Origin: WJKQ01 sp043810515
GTDB lineage: Bacteria > Patescibacteriota > Gracilibacteria > UBA1369 > LOWO2-01-FULL-3
Direction of reading: 5' to 3'
DNA length: 17,464 bases
Assembly: GCA_043810515.1 (NCBI GenBank)
Contig: JBDRNZ010000004.1
Coordinates: 1 to 17,464, forward strand
In this document: positions 12,241 to 17,464 of the stretch, one piece after another
Position numbering within the stretch: the first letter of the stretch is position 1
How the letters are laid out: the number at the start of each line of letters is the position of its first letter
Translations under genes and position numbers: made by a program
Notes under the pieces: generated by a model
The model's database searches: none
Told to the model about the DNA's origin: nothing
Seen by the model: only the letters and a program-made list of their open reading frames with translations

Positions 12241-12273
12241 AAAATACCCAAAGACCATCTAACTATCCAAAAC

Positions 12274-13287
12274 ATGATTATAGTAATGAAATCCGGCGCC
12301 CCGGCCATAAGTGCCGCACAAATAATAAAAGAACTTGAATCGAAGGGCCTCAAGCCGGTCCCTCTCTATGGAGTCGAAAGAACAGTCATAGCCGTTATCG
12401 GAGAGGAAAGAGACATAAATGTCGGCCACCTCGAATCACTCCCCGGAGTCGAAAAAGTGATGCGTGTGGTGAAACCGTACAAACTCGCCAGCATCGAAAC
12501 AAAATCATCGCCAACAATAATAGACGTAAACGGCGTTAAAATCGGCAGCAATAATTTTGCAATCATTGCCGGCCCCTGTTCCGTCGAATCGGAAAAACAG
12601 ATGGAAGCATCCGCATCGGCTTTATCAAAAATGGGAATAAAACTTCTCAGAGGAGGAGCATACAAACCAAGAACAGGTCCATACTCTTTTCAGGGACTTG
12701 GGAAAGAAGGCTTGGAAATAATGCGCTCAGCGGCTGACAGACATGGCATGGCAGTCGTAACAGAAATCCTGGACACAAAAGATGTTGATATAGTGGCCCA
12801 AAAAGCGGACATCCTACAGGTCGGAGCAAGAAACATGCAGAATTTTGAACTATTGAAAGAACTGGGGGCGATAAAAAAGCCCATTCTTCTGAAACGCGGA
12901 CTCTGCGCGACGATCGAGGAACTCATGCTTGCCGCGGAATATATATTGTCAAACGGAAACCCAAACGTAATTCTTTGTGAAAGAGGCATTCGCACATTTG
13001 AAAAAGAAACCAGAAACACACTGTCGCTGGCCACTATTCCACTTGCGAAAGAATGCAGCCACCTACCGATAATAGTTGACCCGAGTCACGCCACGGGAAA
13101 AAAATCTCTCATTGAACCCATGACAAAAGCAGCTATTGCATGCGGTGCAGATGGCATTATGATAGAGGTACATCCGAATCCGGCAGAAGCTCTGTCGGAT
13201 GGAGGACAACAGCTCGCGCCTGAAGAATTTAAAACTCTGCTGAAAAATATAAGAAAAATCGCCGAAGCAGTCGGAAAAACTTTTTAA
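12274..13287 (+). CDS. aroF: 3-deoxy-7-phosphoheptulonate (DAHP) synthase, type I beta with regulatory domain
   Basis: Condenses phosphoenolpyruvate and erythrose 4-phosphate, the first step of the shikimate pathway. 337 residues, with a ferredoxin-like/ACT-type N-terminal domain (1-70) and a TIM barrel. The layout matches the Thermotoga maritima enzyme (338 residues): metal ligands Cys102 (AGPCSVE), His272 (DPSHATG), Glu298 and Asp309 fall at the same numbers. Also present are KPRTGPYSFQG (131-141), ARNMQN (185-190), Lys207 and CERGIRTFE (235-243). In T. maritima the N-terminal domain gives feedback inhibition by Tyr and Phe, so here the same amino acids may be sensed both by the enzyme and by the putative leader peptide. 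First structural gene of the aro operon; aroB starts 10 nt after its stop. Confidence 0.96.
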   Translation: MIIVMKSGAPAISAAQIIKELESKGLKPVPLYGVERTVIAVIGEERDINVGHLESLPGVEKVMRVVKPYKLASIETKSSPTIIDVNGVKIGSNNFAIIAGPCSVESEKQMEASASALSKMGIKLLRGGAYKPRTGPYSFQGLGKEGLEIMRSAADRHGMAVVTEILDTKDVDIVAQKADILQVGARNMQNFELLKELGAIKKPILLKRGLCATIEELMLAAEYILSNGNPNVILCERGIRTFEKETRNTLSLATIPLAKECSHLPIIVDPSHATGKKSLIEPMTKAAIACGADGIMIEVHPNPAEALSDGGQQLAPEEFKTLLKNIRKIAEAVGKTF

Positions 13288-13297
13288 AAAACCAGAA

Positions 13298-14344
13298 ATG
13301 ACACAGATAAATTTGAGAATAAAAAGACCAGCCATAGAAACCTATAAAATTTTTATCGAAAAAAATCTTACAAAATCCCTCGCCGACCACCTGAAACAAT
13401 TAAATCTCGGGAAAAAATACGCAATCATCACAGACTCGCTGGTAAAAACACTTTTCGGAAACACGATAATGAAATATCTGAAGCACGGAGGCATCCACGC
13501 AGAAATAATCCAGTTCCCGAAAGGTGAAAAATCAAAATTTCTATCAACAGTGCAATTTCTCGGTGAGGAAATGGTCAAAAAAGGTTTCGACAAAGACGAC
13601 GCGATAATCGCACTCGGCGGCGGAGTAGTCGGGGATATCGCAGGATTTCTCGCCTCGGTATACATGAGAGGAATTCCATACGTTCAGATCCCAACAACAC
13701 TTATGGCAATGGTTGATTCCAGCATCGGCGGAAAAACCGGCGTCGACATGCCTTCCGGGAAAAATCTTATAGGCACAATCGACCAGCCTGACGCGGTTTT
13801 CATGGACATAAATTATCTGAAAAATCTTCCCGAAAAACAAATCAGAAACGGCCTTGCCGAAGTCATAAAATATGGCGTCATAAAGGACAAAAAACTCTTC
13901 AGGTATCTGGAAAAAAACATACCCGCTCTTTTGAAAGGAAAATTGGAAAATCTCACCTACATAATTGAAAAATCCGTAAGAATAAAAACCTCGGTCGTCG
14001 CGAAAGATGAAAAAGACGAAGGTAAAAGAATAATTCTGAACTACGGCCACACGTACGGCCATGCGCTCGAAAGACTTTCCGGATTTAAACTTTTGCACGG
14101 ATATGCGATAAGCATAGGAATGGTTATTGTGAATGACATCGCTGTCAAAAAAGGACTGCTAAAATCCCGCGCAGCCGAAAGAATAAAAAACTTGCTCAAG
14201 AGCACCGGATTGCCTGTAACTACAATGAAAAAAATCACATTAAAAGATTGCATAAGTGACAAGAAAAAAGAAGGAAATTATATAAAATTGATACTGCCGA
14301 AAAAAATAGGAAAAGTAATAGTAGTAAAAGAAAAATGCCTATAA
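13298..14344 (+). CDS. aroB: 3-dehydroquinate synthase
   Basis: Converts DAHP to 3-dehydroquinate using NAD+ and a divalent metal; second step of the shikimate pathway. 348 residues, normal for AroB. NAD-binding GGGVVGD (107-113), the substrate segment PTTLMAMVDSSIGGKTGV (132-149) with Lys146, NGLAEVIKYG (184-193) with metal ligand Glu188, NYGHTYGHALE (248-258) with ligand His251, and LLHGYA with ligand His267 are all intact. No Shine-Dalgarno sequence at the ATG. The stop codon lies inside the start of the next gene (10-nt overlap at 14335-14344), indicating translational coupling with the fused EPSP synthase-shikimate kinase. Confidence 0.97.
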   Translation: MTQINLRIKRPAIETYKIFIEKNLTKSLADHLKQLNLGKKYAIITDSLVKTLFGNTIMKYLKHGGIHAEIIQFPKGEKSKFLSTVQFLGEEMVKKGFDKDDAIIALGGGVVGDIAGFLASVYMRGIPYVQIPTTLMAMVDSSIGGKTGVDMPSGKNLIGTIDQPDAVFMDINYLKNLPEKQIRNGLAEVIKYGVIKDKKLFRYLEKNIPALLKGKLENLTYIIEKSVRIKTSVVAKDEKDEGKRIILNYGHTYGHALERLSGFKLLHGYAISIGMVIVNDIAVKKGLLKSRAAERIKNLLKSTGLPVTTMKKITLKDCISDKKKEGNYIKLILPKKIGKVIVVKEKCL

Positions 14345-16116
14345 CTCTTACCATTCCGGGATCAAAAAGCCTTACAAACCGCGCGCTTGTACTGGCAGCT
14401 CTTGGAAATAAAACAGTCAGAATAAAAAATTACGCGGACTGCACAGATACAAAATATATGATTCTCGGCTTAAAAAAGCTCGGAATAAAAATTTCGCAAA
14501 CCAAAAAGGACCTAATAGTAAAAGGGTGCGCAGGAAAATTCAAACCCCTCACATCCCCGATAAAAATCTTCACCGAAAATGCCGGCACTACAACAAGATT
14601 TCTAACCGCATTTTCCACGCTTACCGGAAACAAAATCATAATAGACGGCAGCAAACGCGGAAGACAGCGCCCGATACAGGAACTCATCTCAGCCCTAAAC
14701 TCCCTCGGCTCCAAAATAAAAACCACAAACGGCCATCTTCCCCTAACAATCTTTCCGCAAAAATTCACAGGCGGAAGCGTAGAATTAAAAGGCAATATAA
14801 GCAGCCAGTATCTTTCCGCAATAATGATGATTGCACCTTTCGTGGAAAAAAATACAACCATAGATATTGTACAAAAACTTTACTCAACACCTTACGTTTT
14901 AATGACCATTAAAGTCATGGAAGCCTTTGGCCTTAGCGTTCTGAACAAAAATTTTAAACAACTCGTAATAAAAGGAAAACAAATCCCGAACACTCCAAAA
15001 ACCTACGAAATAGAAAGTGACGCCTCCTCCGCTTCATATTTCGGAGCCTATGCTGCACTCCACCCAAACCGCGCAATAACTCTAAAAAATCTCAGCAAAA
15101 ATTCCCTGCAGGGCGACATCACATTTCTCAAATACCTTCAAGAAACAGGCTGCAAAATTACAGAAAATAAAAACGGAACAACTATCGCCGGCCCCAAAAT
15201 ACTAAAACCGCTCGGGGTCATGGACATGAACTTCACCCCCGATCTCGTCATGACATTCGCAATGCTCGCCATATTCACCCCCGGAAAAACCGTGATCAAA
15301 AACATTTCAAACCTTAAAATCAAAGAAACAAACCGACTCGCCGCTCTCAAAGCCGAAATCTCAAAACTTCCGGTAAAAGTAAAAACAACTTCCTCCTCGA
15401 TAGAAATCGAAGGAAATCCCCTCCTCATCTCATCACCGCCAAAAAAACCAATTTCCATAAAAACCTACAAAGACCATCGTATCGCAATGTGCTTCGGCAT
15501 AATCCAGGACCTTTTTCCAAAATTAAAAATATCCGATCCGGACGTGGTTAAAAAAAGCTACCCCGACTTCTGGAAAGACCTTAAAAAAGTTCAAAAAGCA
15601 TTCCAGGATCTCAAAACAAACATAGTCTTAACCGGCCTTCGCGGGAGCGGAAAAACAAAACTCGGCATGCTTCTCGCAAAAAAATTAGAATGGGATTTCA
15701 TCGACACAGACAAAGAAATCGAGAAATCTGAAGGAAAATCAATCGCAAAAATCGTTGAACTTCACGGCTGGGAATATTTCCGCACCAAGGAAAAAGAAAT
15801 TGTAAAAGAAGTGGCAGACCTCGACAAAACAATTATCGCAACCGGCGGCGGCACAATCCTGGACCGCGACAACGAAAAAATCCTCAAAAAAAACGGGAAA
15901 ATCATCTACCTCTACGTAACTCCAGACGTCTGCGCGCAAAGAATCAAAAATTCCACCTCCCGCCCACCGCTTACAAATAAAACCTCCGTCAAAGAAGAAA
16001 TCGAACAGCTCTATAAAGAAAGAAACGGTCGCTACTGCCAGAGCTCAAGCCTCATTTTCCACCGAACCGAAAACCTCGAAAAAGACGTCGAAAACCTGAT
16101 CAGTCAGCTATTCTAA
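14335..16116 (+). CDS. aroA-aroK: Fused EPSP synthase (AroA) - shikimate kinase (AroK)
   Basis: A bifunctional 593-residue protein. Residues 1 to about 425 are EPSP synthase: GSKSLTNRA (9-17, Lys11 and Arg16), NAGTTTRF (82-89), RPI (112-114), SSQYLSA (156-162), ESDASSASYF (227-236), catalytic Asp303 in TPDL, KETNR (330-334) and DHRIAM (380-385). Phe89 occupies the place of Pro101 in the E. coli enzyme, as in the NAGTTxRF type. From about 428 comes shikimate kinase: Walker A GLRGSGKT (434-441), substrate-binding DTD (457-459), FR (482-483), GGG (504-506) and lid RPPL (543-546). The kinase (step 5) feeds the synthase (step 6), so the fusion joins consecutive reactions with the later enzyme first. 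The linker is short and no frameshift is seen. Its 3' end overlaps the convergent U32 gene by 17 nt. Confidence 0.95.
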   Translation: MPITLTIPGSKSLTNRALVLAALGNKTVRIKNYADCTDTKYMILGLKKLGIKISQTKKDLIVKGCAGKFKPLTSPIKIFTENAGTTTRFLTAFSTLTGNKIIIDGSKRGRQRPIQELISALNSLGSKIKTTNGHLPLTIFPQKFTGGSVELKGNISSQYLSAIMMIAPFVEKNTTIDIVQKLYSTPYVLMTIKVMEAFGLSVLNKNFKQLVIKGKQIPNTPKTYEIESDASSASYFGAYAALHPNRAITLKNLSKNSLQGDITFLKYLQETGCKITENKNGTTIAGPKILKPLGVMDMNFTPDLVMTFAMLAIFTPGKTVIKNISNLKIKETNRLAALKAEISKLPVKVKTTSSSIEIEGNPLLISSPPKKPISIKTYKDHRIAMCFGIIQDLFPKLKISDPDVVKKSYPDFWKDLKKVQKAFQDLKTNIVLTGLRGSGKTKLGMLLAKKLEWDFIDTDKEIEKSEGKSIAKIVELHGWEYFRTKEKEIVKEVADLDKTIIATGGGTILDRDNEKILKKNGKIIYLYVTPDVCAQRIKNSTSRPPLTNKTSVKEEIEQLYKERNGRYCQSSSLIFHRTENLEKDVENLISQLF

Positions 16117-17368
16117 TAATAGTCCCTTCAGGCAGATCCTCCGCAAGTTTCAAAATCCTCTCGCCAGCCCCGCCATGCACAACATCGGTCTTTTCACCAT
16201 TTTCATCAAACATCTCATCAACAGAAATTAAAAACTGTCTGTCCGGAGTCATCACCTCGACCTCCTGCCCTTTCTCCAGACGGTTTCGCACCTCAACCCC
16301 GTACAGATCGCGCCTCTTAAGCCCGCCCAAGCCTCCGGCCTTCCTCACAATCCCGATAAATTTATGCGTCTGAATCGGCGCATTTTTTTCATAATAAATA
16401 CTTTCATTGCTTACCTGCTTGCCCCGCTGTAGCGGCGGCCCCGCCGTTACATCCGGAAATCCAAACAAAAATCCCGGAATAAATCCCCTGTTCGCGGACT
16501 TCCGGACCTCGTCCATCAGACTTTCGTCAAATTCCCTGCCGGCCATCATATCCTCAATCGCTTTGCGATAAGCCTTTGTAACAGTCGCCAGATAATGCTC
16601 TGTTTTATTCCGCCCTTCAATCTTAAAACTGCAAACCCCGGCCTCAACCAGCTCCTTCAGATACGGCAGTAAACACATGTCCCGCGAATTCATGATGTAC
16701 GTCCCGTGCTCGTCCTCCTCAATCGGCATATATTCGCCCGGCCGCTTTTCCTCCTCAAGCCGGTATTTCCAGCGACAGCTATGCGCACAACTTCCCTGAT
16801 TCGCGTCCCGCCCCGTCATGTACATCGACAGCAGGCATCTTCCGCTATAACTCACGCAAATCGCCCCATGCACAAAAGCCTCAAGCTCAATATCCGGCAC
16901 TTTTTTGTGAATCTGGCTGATTTCCTCGAGCGTCAGTTCTCTTGGAAGAATAACACGGCTCGCCCCCTGATTTTTCCAAAATTTCACCGCCTCATAATTC
17001 ACAGCATTTGCCTGAACTGAAATATGAATGACAGCTTCCGGATAAATCTCCCGAACCATTTGAACAACACCCGGATCGGCAATTATCAAGGCGTCCGGCT
17101 TCACCTCATCTCTCACAAACTCGATATGTTTGCGGAACGCCTCAAGCTTATTGTTTCTCGGATAAATATTTAAGGTAAGATAGAGAATTTTTCCCGCCTT
17201 CCTCACAAGCCTCACACCTTCCAGCAGATCTTCTTTTGTAAAATTATTCACCCTGCTTCTCATACTAAAAGGCGCCAGCCCCAGATAAAACGCATCCGCG
17301 CCATACTGAAGCCCTATCTTCAGCTTTTGTAAATCCCCCGCCGGTACTAATAACTCTGGTTTTTGCAT
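16100..17368 (-). CDS. U32-family protein, probable tRNA/rRNA hydroxylation factor (TrhP/RlhA type)
   Basis: 422 residues from ATG 17368 (MQKPELLVPAG). A longer in-frame start at 17398 lies in the promoter region. Family U32 was named as peptidases, but E. coli members act in RNA hydroxylation: TrhP (YegQ) for 5-hydroxyuridine in tRNA and RlhA (YdcP) for 23S rRNA. The N-terminal TIM-barrel-like half carries the signature from FVHGAICVSYSGRCLLS (165-181) to GSCAHSCRWKY (192-202), holding cysteines 171, 178, 194 and 198 expected to bind an Fe-S cluster. FKIEGRNKTEHYLA (248-261) is also typical. The last 85 or so residues look like the U32 C-terminal domain. Which RNA it modifies is not decidable here. 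A GC-rich hairpin lies within the gene at 16429-16450. Confidence 0.88.
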   Translation of the reverse strand: MQKPELLVPAGDLQKLKIGLQYGADAFYLGLAPFSMRSRVNNFTKEDLLEGVRLVRKAGKILYLTLNIYPRNNKLEAFRKHIEFVRDEVKPDALIIADPGVVQMVREIYPEAVIHISVQANAVNYEAVKFWKNQGASRVILPRELTLEEISQIHKKVPDIELEAFVHGAICVSYSGRCLLSMYMTGRDANQGSCAHSCRWKYRLEEEKRPGEYMPIEEDEHGTYIMNSRDMCLLPYLKELVEAGVCSFKIEGRNKTEHYLATVTKAYRKAIEDMMAGREFDESLMDEVRKSANRGFIPGFLFGFPDVTAGPPLQRGKQVSNESIYYEKNAPIQTHKFIGIVRKAGGLGGLKRRDLYGVEVRNRLEKGQEVEVMTPDRQFLISVDEMFDENGEKTDVVHGGAGERILKLAEDLPEGTIIRIAD

Positions 17369-17388
17369 AAGAAAATTTAAGCGCCAAG

Positions 17389-17418
17389 ATATTAGCAAAC
17401 TTTTAACCTATTTCACAA
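17389..17418 (-). promoter_or_regulatory. Promoter of the U32-family gene
   Basis: Minus strand: -35 TTGTGA (17418-17413), 18-nt spacer, -10 TAATAT (17394-17389) with a TGC extension. Predicted start near 17382, about 14 nt before the ATG. The 17437-17458 palindrome is centred about 65 nt upstream of the start. Confidence 0.55.
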
Positions 17419-17436
17419 TATTTTCTCAACAAACGC

Positions 17437-17458
17437 AAAGTGTGACCGGTCACACTTT
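17437..17458. promoter_or_regulatory. Perfect 22-bp palindrome, probable regulator-binding site
   Basis: Each half is AAAGTGTGACC; the full 22 bp is perfectly symmetric with no loop. The core TGTGA-CCGG-TCACA has the half-sites of CRP/FNR-type regulators but a 4-bp rather than 6-bp spacer. No T-run follows, so it is not a terminator. Its centre at about -65 of the U32 promoter is where class I activators bind. It could instead serve a gene beyond the window edge. Confidence 0.6.
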
Positions 17459-17464
17459 CTGATA

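Noticed and set aside
11977..12273. T-box riboswitch before DAHP synthase
   Set aside because: No T-box core (GGTGGNACC-like) or specifier stem is seen in the 297-bp gap.
13544..14098. 184-codon minus-strand frame inside aroB
   Set aside because: Antisense shadow of a gene with full catalytic motifs; Tyr/Phe-rich composition is that of a complementary frame.
1..17464. CRISPR arrays, insertion sequences, integrases or prophage genes
   Set aside because: No regularly spaced repeats, transposase motifs or terminal inverted repeats were found on reading both strands.

Overview
The window is a gene-dense, moderately AT-rich bacterial segment. It most likely comes from a Candidate Phyla Radiation (Patescibacteria) genome, possibly Peregrinibacteria-like. 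Supporting signs are a 16S fragment with a CPR-type change under the universal 515 primer site, short intergenic gaps, no Shine-Dalgarno sequence before any of about 18 genes, and several near-leaderless promoters. UGA is used as a stop, so the code is standard. The lineage is an inference; the 16S is cut at the window edge.

Layout. 1-640: 5' part of a 16S rRNA gene (minus), with a leader to about 800 carrying a consensus-like promoter and a boxB/boxA-type antitermination site. 925-4283: clpP, a RimK-type ATP-grasp ligase, a lipoprotein, tRNA-Cys, two convergent short RNA units around a shared terminator, a ferredoxin-NADP-reductase-like flavoprotein and tRNA-Leu(UAA). 4411-8473: mostly unrecognised genes, namely a possible lysozyme-fold protein, two acidic hypotheticals, a VanZ-like protein and a three-gene membrane-protein operon. 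8541-11976: tRNA-Lys(CUU), a GT4 glycosyltransferase, radA and a TatD-family hydrolase. 12042-16116: an aromatic-amino-acid operon (DAHP synthase, dehydroquinate synthase, and a fused EPSP synthase-shikimate kinase). 16100-17368: a U32-family Fe-S protein, preceded by a perfect 22-bp palindrome.

How the genes work together. The aro operon supplies four of the seven shikimate-pathway activities from three genes. Dehydroquinate dehydratase, shikimate dehydrogenase and chorismate synthase are not in this window. Upstream of the operon is a 21-codon reading frame behind a TTGACA-17-TACTAT promoter. It is packed with Phe and Tyr codons and followed by hairpins, and looks like a leader peptide for Phe/Tyr-sensed attenuation. 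I regard it as the most important find.

The second notable locus is 3211-3408. A 69-nt tRNA-like gene with an almost absent D arm, an anticodon GAG and an alanine-type G3-U70 acceptor faces a convergent short transcript. The 5' end of that transcript is antisense to the tRNA-like anticodon arm. Both share one bidirectional terminator.

The promoters share features: many have an extended -10 (TGn), and three (RimK-like ligase, glycosyltransferase, radA) place the start codon 6-9 nt after the -10 box, implying leaderless mRNA.
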